From assembly GCA_009746045.1 (NCBI GenBank), contig RPFO01000392.1, positions 1,972,245 through 2,036,244 of the forward strand: DNA of 64,000 nucleotides, in the 5' to 3' direction. Positions 29,085-39,142 of the stretch are shown here, in pieces; positions within the stretch are counted from its first letter, which is position 1; each line of letters opens with the position of its first letter. The notes under the pieces were generated by a model. It searched no databases and had not been told where the DNA came from. It saw only the letters and a program-made list of their open reading frames with translations. The position numbers and the translations under genes were made by a program. This DNA comes from Mesostigma viride (taxonomy: Eukaryota; Streptophyta; Mesostigmatophyceae; Mesostigmatales; Mesostigmataceae).

Positions 29085-29345
29085 GGGTACACGCAATCCT
29101 ACCGGTCTAAGCTATCTACATGCTATCTACAAAACAATCCTTTTCTAAATCTATGGTGCTCGCGACCCTAGGGGTCTTGTCTGGCATGCCTCGATCCTGC
29201 ATTTGCAAACACGCTCCTTCCCCACTGCCGGGGGTTTGTTGTCCTCTATGACCTGGGCCCACTTGGCCTTGTCAATCATCTTTTTCCAAATCACGGAGAG
29301 GCCTAGCCCCCCCATGTCCTCTACGGTACTCACCATACTCACCAT
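29085..29345 (-). mobile_element. Transposon 3' end relic within the ACACTC array
   Basis: On the - strand a frame reads IWKKMIDKAKWAQVIEDN then KPPAVGKERV and a stop at 29151. It is followed by the tail TAGATAGC...TAGATAGCTTAGA and a CCATCCATCC run. A related coding end and the same tail occur at 32800-33140 and 33060-33300. The family is not recognised; the W..M..K.RW..V pattern suggests a transposase or nuclease C-terminus. Confidence 0.4.
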
Positions 29346-29538
29346 ACTCACCACACTCACCACACTCACCATACTCACCAGTCACCACGTGCACTCACCA
29401 TACTCATGCAGCAACGTAACAAATTGTGCTTAAGGGGACCGGTCGGTTCCGAATTTTTTTGGGGCCAAAAAATTCGCGCCGGTACCGAAGGTCATAAATT
29501 TCACGTGCACGGTGCGCGCACCCCTTGCGGAAGTGGCC

Positions 29539-29700
29539 ATGGCGACTGCGTTCAGGCGAAACTACCACACTAGGGCAGGCGAAATGCAAAAATTTTACTC
29601 GAATCTAAAAGACGATGAGTTTATGATGTTAGTTTGTGGCGGAAATCAGCTGGTTTACATTACCGCTGTTGTTTTTTTATGCCATCGGCATGGGGGGTAA
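29539..29700 (+). CDS. Possible first exon in the TTAA element
   Basis: The ATG at 29539 starts a frame MATAFRRNYHTRAGEMQKFYSNLKDD... of 53 residues ending at a stop at 29698-29700. The stop lies inside GGGGTAATC, so splicing at GT would bypass it. A Cys-rich frame about 200 bp on (CLTCPWNNGCYCAPG, near 29900) could be a later exon. The evidence is only open frame, position 105 bp inside the element end and protein-like composition. Confidence 0.25.
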   Translation: MATAFRRNYHTRAGEMQKFYSNLKDDEFMMLVCGGNQLVYITAVVFLCHRHGG

Positions 29701-31075
29701 TCTGAATTTTTTGGTCGCGCGGAATGAAATAGAATTCATGATAGCGGCAGTAAAATCGCGGTTTTGGGGTTGTTCTGACCGTGAAGCAGGCGGTCGCATC
29801 GAATTCTAAACCGATCTGGTGCTTTTTGCCATATTTTCGGCCATTATCGGTAAGTAATTGTTCAGACCTGCGCAGTGCGTGTCTGACCTGTCCATGGAAT
29901 AACGGCTGTTATTGCGCGCCTGGGCGAGGGATTTACGAGGGCGAGTTACAGATTTGTCGCGAATGTTATATGCTATCAGTGCCTTCTTCTATGAGCTCAT
30001 CGTTCGATTTTTTTTGCGTTCTTTTTGGGCAGTTTCCGCCAGCTAGCTTGCCGTCGCTTGCCGTTGTGTTGCCGAATACCTGGCAGCTTTAGATTGTTTT
30101 CGTTGATGTCGTGATCAGGCCCGCTTCAGTCGCAGCCTATAGCTCTTTGGGAAGGTATAAGGCATTTCATAAAACGTGTTCTGGCAAGGATGTTGTGCGT
30201 ATGGACGCTTCTTGTTGTTTGAGAGTGACGCACCCTCTCTTCGCAGGCCGCAGCGGCATCGCAGCGCTCATGCGCTGAAGGGCCGCCAATGGTTTCTTTG
30301 CATTTTATCGTGCAGGGATGGAAGTGTTTTAGTGCGCATGATGATGATGTTGGAGATATTGCATTTGTGTGACTGCATGTAGATAGCTGGCACCAATGGT
30401 TGTTTGAGCTTTCCTTTGTTATGATGATGTGACAAGACTACAATGTGCTGAGCCAACCATGGTTGACTTGCATGACTGCATGCAAGCTATATATACCATG
30501 TTCCTACTTGGTTCCTTGCCCTCCATAGTCCCAGTTTGTCATCCATGCCGGGGAGGACAGTTTAGGAGGTGTTGTTGAGCTGATTAGCTTGGTTGGCATC
30601 AACCTTACACTCTAACCTGGGAGAAACATAGGAAATGCTGCTTAGGCATGTTAGGGCTACCATCGTCAAGGCTATGAACATATTTACAAGGCTGGCCATG
30701 CTGGAGGGATGATGAACACATATGAGGTGCGTGGCCACCCCTTTGTACATTGTAAACATACTCAGCATGGTTTTGGTGCATGTTGGATGGCATATGAAGT
30801 GGCACTGTGGGGTTACTAACTTACTGAGTGGTCCTTAGCGCCTTGTCAGGTGGTCATATAGGAAACCCATCAACTTGAGTAGTTCTTGTCACAATGACCC
30901 CCCACGTTGAGCATGCGTTGCCGTCAGCGTGCAAGAGTTAATCATGTGTGCTTTGGTCAGTTTGCAGATGTCTTTGATGAAGAAGGAGGTGCTAGTGTGG
31001 CTGAATGGTTACTATAATTTCCTTGTAGTGTCTACATGGGTGGCCGTCTTGGAATGGTTGTAACTTGGGCAGTTC

Positions 31076-31587
31076 TTGTCAGAACGTCGTCAAACCTTGA
31101 ACATAGGAGGTACCATATGTGCAGAGGATGGTAGTATGTGGTTGGGCATCACGGTCACACCGGCTGTGGAGGAGCAGCTGGCCTCCCTCAAGCTGGAGAG
31201 GGCACGCCAGCAAGCCAAGAAGAGGGACCCAAACTGGCGCAGGCTGCGCAAGAAGAAAAAAACTGAGGCCCAGGGTGGCAAGTGGAAGGATAACAAGGCC
31301 GGGGGGGAGCATGAGCATGGCAGTGGCTATGCCATCTACGGGCAGCCCGTGGCGGGGCAGGAAGGGGGGGGGAAGCCAGTGACAGTGGCAGTGACAGTGT
31401 GCTCTGCACGGTGTGTGGCGGTGCAGAGCACAAGAAGGTGAACCCCTTTCTCTTGTGTTCCAACCAGGATCCGGGCGACCATGGGGGCCACATGTTGTGC
31501 TTGGGTTTCACACTGTCCACCGTGCCTGGTGATCCCTGGTTTTGTGCAGCATGTGATGACACGGGGGCCAACAGTGTGCTTGATTGA
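31076..31587 (+). pseudogene. PHD-finger protein fragment of the TTAA element
   Basis: Frame 2 (31076 to about 31365) encodes a Lys/Arg-rich helix (LASLKLERARQQAKKRD). At a G8-G9 run near 31364-31373 the protein-like reading moves to frame 1. There it gives an acidic Ser/Asp linker and a PHD finger: CTVCGGAEH...LLCSN...GGHMLCLG...VPGDPWFCAAC, stopping at 31587. PHD fingers bind histone H3 tails and occur in several algal and fungal transposases. The missing upstream part would carry the catalytic domain. One indel in the G-run explains the shift. Confidence 0.6.
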
Positions 31588-32119
31588 CAGTTTTTCCAGT
31601 TTTTTTCCAAGTCCTGAAAAGGGCTATAACCACGATCATATATGTGTTTTACTGGTCAGATTGAGCTGAAAATTGGTCAGTATACATTTCCCACCATGTA
31701 ATATTTGATTTTATCCCCACTGGCCATATAACATGTGTTATTGATTTGATTTATTTTTTTACGTGCTAAAAAAGACCCTTTTTAGGTCAAAATTTATCAT
31801 CTATTAGTTTGAAGTACCATTTTTGGGACCCAACTAGCCAGGTTTTTTGTAAACAGTGGGAACTTAAAGAAAATATCATGGCTGATTGAATTTGGTCTTG
31901 CCATGCACCTAGGCACTAGGTGCCATGGACCCTATGGTTTAGCGTATTATGCTGGCATCCGGTGTATAGCCAGGGGTCATGAACCCTACAGGTGGGGGGA
32001 TGCATGCCCAAACATGTTGTTTTGATGCCCCAAACTCAAATCTGGACGTATCATGTGGACTTACAATGTTATTACATGAGTTCACTTTTGGGGTGGTTAG
32101 AACCAACCGGTCCCCTTAA

Positions 32120-32439
32120 ACTAAATTCATCCATTTTTCGGTGCATGGAAATTAAGGGGTTTAACCTGACGTCAATAAATTCGCTTACTCAAGTCTTTAA
32201 CTTTAATTAATTAATTAATTAATTAATAAGCACATGACTGTGTCACATGGGTGCCAATACAGAGTAAAGGGACCTTCAACTCTGTACACACAACGAGGAG
32301 GGAGGGCGCCCAAGCTACATCTCACACTGCCGCAAGTGGGCAAGCCACAGAGCACTCTCTCCACAGCATGGTGCCGGCTAGGCGCAGCACTGTGGGTGCA
32401 ATACAACCATACAATACCATTAAATTAAAATTAAATTAA
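32120..32439. other. Non-coding spacer with AATT microsatellite
   Basis: About six TTAATTAA-type units at 32202-32227 followed by unremarkable sequence and AAATTAAATTAAA at 32421-32440. No supported gene. Confidence 0.4.
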
Positions 32440-33145
32440 ATTATAACATGTCTCCGTTGGGAGATCATGTAGCACATACTCCTTGGTCTGGCAGGCCCCC
32501 AGCGGCTTGGCCAGCCAGGGCGGCACATTCTGACCTGGCCTGGCCCCAAGGACATTCCCAAAAGGGTAGGGAAACATGTCACGAACTACGTACAGATGTT
32601 GCTGGATGACCTACTGGTCCCAGCCCAGTTGGAATACCGCATCCACTCTCTTTACATTCCTGTTTACATTCCCACCCTTGCAGGAAGTAGCTTAGAATGT
32701 ATGATAGGCCATATGCCCCTTCTCTGGGCTATGTGCTACATATACTCCCAACGGAGTTATGTTAAAATTCAATTCAATGCAATCCACTCTCTCTCCCTTC
32801 TTTGGACTGCCATGCAGAACAAGACGCGGTGGCAGAAGATTGTCAAGGCTCACACGCCCGACCCTGTGGGCAAGCCCCCTCCCCCCAAGAGGAGGAGGCG
32901 TTTTGACGAGTAGGGCAGTTAGGATTTTTCTAGACTAGGTAGATTAGCGTTAGGATAGTTAGATAACGCGGCTCTCTCCTTTCCACCACCCATCAAGGAA
33001 TATGTGCTACATGATCTCCCAACGGAGGCATGTTATAATTTAATTTTTAATTTTAATACTCCTTGCTGGATGGATGGAGGTGGGCGGAGCCGCGTAATCG
33101 AACAAGCCTGACTCTAAGCTATCTAGTCTAGAAAAATCCTAACTA
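32440..33145 (+). mobile_element. Dispersed repeat copy B with transposase-like 3' coding end
   Basis: The motif CTCCGTTGGGAGATCATGT occurs at about 32452-32470, and inverted at about 32742-32756 and 33015-33025, as in copy A (9301-10003). Between them an open frame without breaks runs from about 32525 (HILTWPGPKDIPKRVGKH, then VQMLLDDLLVPAQLEYRI) to a stop at 32913 (TRWQKIVKAHTPDPVGKP, then KRRRRFDE). The common tail follows, reading GCCGCGTAATCGAA...CTCTAAGCTATCTAGTCTA at 33092-33130. The protein is not identified. Confidence 0.45.
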
Positions 33146-33300
33146 CACTACTCAGCAAAACGCCCCTTCCTGATGGCGGGGGGGTGGCTTGCCCACAGGG
33201 GCTGGCGTGTGAGCCTGGACAATCTTATAGTGCATGCCACCGCTTCTTGTTCTGCATGGCGCAGTCCAAAGAAGAGAGAGGGAGCTAGCGGATGCGGTGT
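33060..33300 (-). mobile_element. Repeat copy C, inverted 3' end of the same family
   Basis: Read on the - strand from 33280, a block matches copy B (TTTGGACTGC, GCAGAACAAGA-GCGGTGGCA, AAGATTGTC-AGGCTCACACG, CTGTGGGCAAGCC). It then runs into the tail at 33145-33060. Copies B and C therefore face each other and share the tail region. The frame in C is broken. Confidence 0.45.
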
Positions 33301-34158
33301 TCAAACTGAGCTGGGACCACTAGGTCGGCCAGCAACATCTGGATGTAGTTCATGGAATACCATGGTTGTAGTTCATGCAATACCATGGTTGTATTTAATT
33401 AATTAATGTATTTAATTAATTGTATTTAATTAATGTATTTAATTAATTTACTTTTGGTGGGGATATATACATGAAACATAACATGACTTAACACAGCAAG
33501 AGTTTACACCCGTTTATCAATGAGAAAATCTATCATCCCAACCTATGGCCGGACATCACGTTTTGTTCAAATTGAGGATTTATTAATTGTGACTACTGCA
33601 CTCACAGTGAATGCCTTACACGGCCTCTCCTAGCTAGTGAGTAGCTTAAATTTATTTACCTGTGGCCTGCCTCCTAATGATTGGCAGTGCATGAGAGACG
33701 GGGTGAGAGAATTGGACAGGTGTCTCTGCCCTGTCTTGTTGTGTAGCATGAATAACTTTACATACATTAGTGGGAAAATGAGACAACCAGCATATAGTTA
33801 TCTCATTTAATACACTACAAAAGATACACAGACACTTGCATGACATTGATCATAACTGTATTCAGTAGGCAATACATCATCACCCCACGTGCACATGCTG
33901 CATCTCAATCTGGCCGGGTTGCTGGGCCTCTTATATATGAAAAAACTGCACACACGTGCAGTGAGATCCCGGTTACTGGTCACTGAAATTGCAATGGCAG
34001 ACGCACAATCTGCATGCATGATGTAGCAGTGCCCAATCACCAAGTTCAGGCATCCCGGCCATTTTGAGATGCACGGCGAAGGGTCGATGCCTCCTCCTAT
34101 CCTGGATACCAACCTCCTAAATCGACCCAACACGTCCTACATCAACCTCGGCCAATGC
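33301..34158. other. Non-coding AT-rich region
   Basis: Contains four TTTAATTAAT-type repeats at 33396-33450. No ORF with protein character, RNA gene or repeat partner was found. Confidence 0.4.
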
Positions 34159-35650
34159 GCCCGGGAACTTCTCCTTGTGCATGGCCTTGAACTCCTTGCG
34201 CATGTTGAGGCTCTTGCAAGTCGGGGGCATGTGCTGACATTGCAAACCATCCACCACCACCTGTCAGACATGCTGTATCATGCCATCGCTTTCACGGAGC
34301 TGTTTACTAATCCACCATGGAGATCATGACCGCAGTCTCAGCGTACGGCTCAGTATGGTATTGCAGCGCGAACACGCATGGCAGGTTGCAGGTTGGTCTT
34401 GCGCGTCCCCATGGAGCGCAATGCAGTAAGGTGGTTGTCAAGGAAGTCGGCTCTGGGTGGGTATGTATTGGGGGGAAGTCGGGACGGGCGTGGCAATGAC
34501 GAAAATCTTTGTACCCAAGCAAGCATAAATGCCACAAAACCCATGATCAGCCGGTCACAACCAACATTGAACTTCAGTGGACAAAGCCTGCAAGGCTATG
34601 AACTTGGTGATACAACACAACCCATGTACCACTATGATAAGAAACCATGGAAGCACTACAAGTATTGCTGTTGAAGTTCTTCCAGAAGGCTCAGAGATAT
34701 CTGTTGACACCATGCAAGGACATCAACCTAGCCAGAAAGGTATTGTAATAGCCATGCTAGGGAAAACTCTTACCGCATCTGGTTGGCAAGGTGTTGCCTC
34801 TCTCTGTCCGCGAACATGCCCTCGCAGCTCAGCTCGAGGAAATGCCGGTTAGCAGCCCTGAACTCTGCGTCGCCGTACTTCAACGTGGTGATATGCCTTG
34901 CTGCATCCGGCTACGCGTTCCTGAATAGGGCACCAAAACACAAGGGCATTGCCACAAAAAATGTACACCGCGTTCATACAATGCAAACCATGAACGCCAG
35001 AGAGAAATTCATCCCTAGAAGCATGGCAAACCAGATGTCCAAAGAGAGTAGTATCACCACCACTTACTCGGGAATGGCCCGCTCCTTGGACCTCGATGAC
35101 GCAGATGCCTTGTAAATCTTGATTCCCTCATGTTCACCCACGTCGGGGGCTGTGCCCTTCGCATGGATGAAGTACCACCTAGTGCGAAATAATGCCAACG
35201 CGTTCAGGACCTTATCCAGGGTGGCCTTCCCCTGCAACGAGTGAAACATTGGTAAAAACAGCATCCAAATACAAAGTGGGAAATACAGCGTGTGAATTGC
35301 GGCCTGACCGATGCCCCAGATGCAGCAGCAGAGACTTGTAAGGTTGTGCTTTGAAACATGGGACCGGACACACACAGCTCAGAAACCACAGTGCATTATA
35401 CATCTGCCTCCCTGTCTTTTCGGCTTTCCAGATACTGCTCGACCGCCCCCACTGTAGAAAGGTGTTCCTAGCCCTCCGCATACTCCGGTGTCGCGTGATG
35501 AAACGCACAGAAACGTTTCCATGCTGATTGATATCGCCTCAACGTTTGAAGGGTCATGCGGTTCCGCGAGTCCAAGCACTCGCGCCTGCCCTCCGATATC
35601 TCGCCATTTGCTGCTGGGGGAGCAGTTGGGGGAGGGCGCACCTGAAACAA
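34159..35650 (-). pseudogene. Spliced gene or gene relic on the - strand
   Basis: Several blocks read as protein and can be joined by GT-AG boundaries in phase. Block 35068-35231 (LDKVLNALALFRTRWYFIHA) ends at GTAAGT. Intron 34897-35067. Block 34774-34896 (HITTLKYGDAEFRAANRHF) ends at GTAAGA. Intron 34507-34773. The next block runs from 34506 (PRADFLDNHLTALRSMGTRK). A later block lies near 34160-34216 (SLNMRKEFKAMHKEKFPG). Upstream, 35480-35644 reads MTLQTLRRYQSAWKRFCAF, like the SAM-like core-binding domain of tyrosine recombinases (Crypton-type). No catalytic R-H-R-Y set is visible and no full product is named. It may be a degenerate Crypton or a fast-evolving host gene. Confidence 0.4.
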
Positions 35651-36132
35651 ACCAGCCCGGCTACGCCCATAGCCCGCTCTGCCTTCTTTCCCGTCGCTGC
35701 CACGCTGGCCTCCGGCATCCTCTTCCTAATGCCGGAGCAGGGCATTCTTCCCGCATCCGTTTCGCGTCCATTTCTGTGACGACCGTCGCTTTCTTTTGTG
35801 AACGGCGAATTCTCGTCCGTGGTGTCGGTGTCTTGCGCCTAAAATACCTGTCGGTTGTGGGTGGGTAATATGAATGCGTCTCCTAAATTCCTGGATCCAG
35901 GACACGCAGCCCAGGACAGGCGCCAGGACACGTGGGGGTTTTCTGGCCCACGCACATCGTCGTCCAGGACACGTGGGGGGTTTCTGCATGGCCCACGCAC
36001 ATGGTCGTCCCCTCGCACCGCGACGGCAGTCCCCAGACCGCGACACCACCCGCGACGGGGAGAGTCCCCAGACCAGGCCCAGACCCGCGCCGCGCCGGTC
36101 CCCGAGCCGGACGCCCCGTCCCCCGAAAGCGG
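35651..36132. other. Non-coding GC-rich stretch
   Basis: Holds a repeated phrase around GGACACGTGGGGG (35927-35939 and 35967-35979) and a CCCAGACC pair. The four overlapping ORFs on both strands are products of high GC. No gene is supported. Confidence 0.4.
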
Positions 36133-36675
36133 GGTCACATGACATCCGGCTGTCCGTCTGTGTCCAGGGGAATTAAGTGGCAGGAATTGTCAGCCGTCCT
36201 GACATGAACAACAGTTGAGTTGAGTTCATTCCCGCACCGGCGTACCGACAGGGCTGGATCCAACGGCTGGTCCTGCCTTATGTACAACAGTGGGGTTTTG
36301 CAGCTAGGCAAGACTGACTGGACGTTGTTGACGTCGTACACTTTGACCTGCATTGCGCGTCGGCAAATGATGTCATGATCCATGTCAGCATGGGACAGCA
36401 CCCGGCCTGAATGGTCACATGACATCCGGCTGTCCGTCTGTGTCCAGGGGAATTAAGTGGCAGGAATTGTCAGCCGTCCTGACATGAACAACAGTTGAGT
36501 TGAGTTCACTCCCGCGCCGGCGTACCGACAGGGCTGGATCCAACGGCTGGTCCTGCCTTATGTACAACAGTGGGGTTTTGCAGGCAAGACTGACTGGACG
36601 TTGTTGACGTCGGAAGCTTTGACCTACATTGCGCGTCGGCAAATGATGTCATGATCCATGTCAGCATGGGACAGC
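36133..36675. repeat. Tandem duplication of about 280 and 263 bp
   Basis: 36133-36412 and 36413-36675 are near-identical direct repeats starting GGTCACATGACATCCGG. The second lacks a few small segments (for example GCTAG near 36301). A further match to GGTCCTGCCTTATG occurs near 63086. No protein is supported. Confidence 0.85.
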
Positions 36676-36818
36676 ATTCACGTGGCGAATCTCCGTCTGT
36701 GCAAAAACCCGACATGGCGGTTGTATATTCGAATCAGAAGTTGTAGTACATTGTTTGAAGCGCGGAGTATCCAGCAACCGAAATATTTTTTACTCGATTG
36801 ACCTGCCCTGCTTGGCAG
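36676..36818. other. Unique flank left of the LINE
   Basis: Short AT-rich sequence without a gene, ending at the LINE target duplication (36819-36834). Confidence 0.4.
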
Positions 36819-36856
36819 AAATGCAGAATGCACCAATAGCGAGACATTACAAACGA

Positions 36857-36934
36857 GGCATTTCAGGCTATTTTTGGCATACCTGGGTCACCTTAACTGT
36901 TATATGGAAATAAACTAACACCCATTTCACCGGT
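36857..36934 (+). mobile_element. 78-bp 5'-truncated LINE copy inside the LINE leader
   Basis: This fragment matches the 3' end of the same LINE (62656-62744, with a short gap). It is flanked by a 15-bp duplication AGACATTACAAACGA at 36842-36856 and 36935-36949. It is therefore a heavily truncated copy inserted by target-primed reverse transcription. The AAACGA at its left junction also occurs in the LINE, giving microhomology. Confidence 0.8.
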
Positions 36935-36949
36935 AGACATTACAAACGA

Positions 36950-37520
36950 AATTAGCGCAGATGGCTATGGCGGCGTAAAGGATAGTAGGCGATAGCCTCG
37001 ACCATTCGCGACCGGGAAGATACCGCCAGATTCGTCGTTAAAAGGTGCGTCTAACGAGCTCCCTCTTGCCCGCAACCTTTGAGGCTAGCCGCCATGCGGT
37101 CCATGTCGGTCACAGGCTGTCTTACGTGGGTACGTAAGCACCTGCAAACCACATTGTTCTCATGACGGCTAGCCCGGATTGCGGTCGGATTACGGGTAAA
37201 GTGCTGTTCGTGGGACGGTACAAGCTATGGTCAGTGCATACCCGGCAGGTGCTGGGTTTCCTGATTATGCAAATACCCCCCTACCGCAGGTGCGGACGAC
37301 ACACTTTAACCCCTGGTTACGGAATTACCATGCACTGGCGGTTTAGTGGAGGAACCACTAGCGCCTTCCCTGGCGATTCGACTTCGCCTAGAAACCCCCC
37401 CCTGAGATCTGCCGTCATTGCTAGACACGGCAAGGCAATGAGGCTTTCACCCATGGTCATCACCCATCAGCTCAATTCCGGCACCCCACCACCACCCGAC
37501 ACTGACATTCTTCCTCGCTT
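36950..37520 (+). other. LINE 5' leader
   Basis: The 570 bp ahead of ORF1 are open in some frames, but no start can be preferred. An internal promoter is expected in this position for LINEs but no motif is recognised. Confidence 0.4.
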
Positions 37521-39142
37521 GTGGTTTCTCTGCGCTTTTCCATGGTTGCCCCGCAGGCCCCGTACACCATGAGCCACACCGACCTTGTCCAGGGCAAGGT
37601 TCCACCGTCCCCTGAATTGAAAGCTGCGCTTCAAGCATCTACAGAGAAAATCTTGGTCATCATCCTACACGGCATGGATGCTTCGGTTTCTGACAGGAAT
37701 GAGCTGAGGAAGCTGATGGCCGATCGGGGCGGTATAATAGTGGGCGGCGTAAAAAACCAACCAAACTTCCATGTGCGCTTCCCATCCGCAGGAGATGCTG
37801 AGGCAGTTCTTAAAGCTTACGTCCACGGCAAGGGCAACCCGTCCATCATGGTGGGCCCCAAGGTCTTCCGGCTTCACAAGTACCAGCCCGAGTACAGTGG
37901 TGCCGAATTCACCCTCACTCTGTCGCACTTACCGGCAGAAACACGCGACATTGCGGTGATACCTATGCTTATCAGACCCTGGGGCACGCCGTCGAACCCG
38001 GCGCTCTACGAGGAATCCGTCCAAGGCAAAGAATCACGGGCCGCAAAAGAAGAAATCAAGGTGAACTCCGCAGCCATGGGGTTCACACCCAACTTCGACC
38101 CGGCACGTGGGCTTACAGGAGACGGTCTAAACCTGATCTACGGCATGCCGGGCGGCTACTCGGAGGATAGGCCCCGCTGCATTCCGGACATCATCACGGT
38201 GCAAACTCACGACAACTCCGGCAAGATCGCCAGCAACCACAAGATCACCACGCAGATCGACATGGAGCGCCCGGTGTGCACCAGCTGCATGAGGAGCCGG
38301 GAACATGAGCCCAAGGACTGCCCGCACAGGTCCACGGCTAACAGGGCTAAGAAGGACCGCATGGCTCATGCCAACCTCGGCCCCACACCGCGCCCCGATA
38401 ATGCCAAGGATCCCAACGGCAGCCGGAACACAACCATGGGAGAGGATATCAACCGCTTCCTCTGGAACGGACTGGCCGACTGGAGGGTCTGTCACGACCT
38501 GGGTATGCCGGCGGGGGCAAGGATTGCCCTCAAGCTCCACCTTCTCATCACCTCAACCGGCGACGAGGACTCCATTTTCTGCCCGCTCAACGAGGCCAAC
38601 GAACCCTACCTGTACGTCTGGGAACCTCGTGGGTACAAAACACAACGCCCACTCGACTTCTGGACCGACGCGCAGATGCACATTGACCGCCTGGCACTGA
38701 ACCCACTGGTCACACTCAGCCCGGAAACCCCCAACCTGCACATGGCCTACGTTGAGAATGGGGGTCCCAGGAGGGGGATTGACCTAGTGAAGATCCTCCT
38801 CCCAGGCACATACCAGCCAGATGACACGGGCAAGATACCGGATGCGGCCGGGCGATGGCTACTAACGTCCAAGAAGCAACTTTTCGAGGGCAGCAGCACC
38901 CCCTGGCCACAGTACAGGCCTGTCCGCCGCAAGGACCAGCCAGCCGCGGACACCGAGCCACCGGGATCGCCGCAGCACATTCCCAACGCCGCCAACGGGG
39001 CAGAGCTCAGCCTACCGGAGAATCTTGAGGAGGGGGACGAGATCGGGGAACACATGGACACGGAGGCGACGGGGCAAGGAACTAAGCGCGCCCGGCAGGC
39101 AGCCAACGGGATCACCGCCACAACACCGGCCTGGACATCCGT
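37521..39142 (+). CDS. LINE ORF1 (RNA-binding protein), interrupted by copia 1
   Basis: ORF1 would coat the LINE RNA and act as a nucleic-acid chaperone. The frame encodes about 540 residues before the copia insertion at 39143 and, after removal of copia 1, continues at 48997 for a few residues to the palindrome. An N-terminal region (about 40-130, ILVIILHGMDAS...FHVRFPSAGDAEAVLKAY) has the alternating pattern of an RRM-like fold. A CX2CX5HX4C knuckle (CTSCMRSREHEPKDC) lies at about 253-267. The Pro-rich tail ends near the insertion. M1 at 37521 or M17 at 37569 may be the start. The ORF extension from 39143 to 39293 is LTR sequence, not LINE protein. Confidence 0.75.

Larger units (their letters stand above)
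29434..32115 (+). mobile_element. TTAA-flanked DNA transposon with 15-17-bp inverted ends
   Basis: GGGGACCGGTCGGTTCC at 29434 and its complement GAACCAACCGGTCCCC ending at 32115 form the termini (one mismatch). TTAA flanks both ends (29430-29433, 32116-32119), as in piggyBac and some other superfamilies, but the ends start GGGG rather than CCC. Inside is the remnant of a gene ending in a PHD finger (31076-31587) and a possible first exon at 29539-29697. No DDE core is evident, so the element is degenerate, non-autonomous or strongly spliced. Confidence 0.6.

Noticed and set aside
31076..31318. - strand ORFs opposite the PHD-finger gene
   Set aside because: They are hydrophobic shadows of a Lys/Arg-rich coding strand.
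36135..36642. Pair of related ORFs (96 and 75 residues) on the - strand
   Set aside because: Their similarity comes from the tandem DNA duplication; no domain, start context or conservation pattern supports coding.
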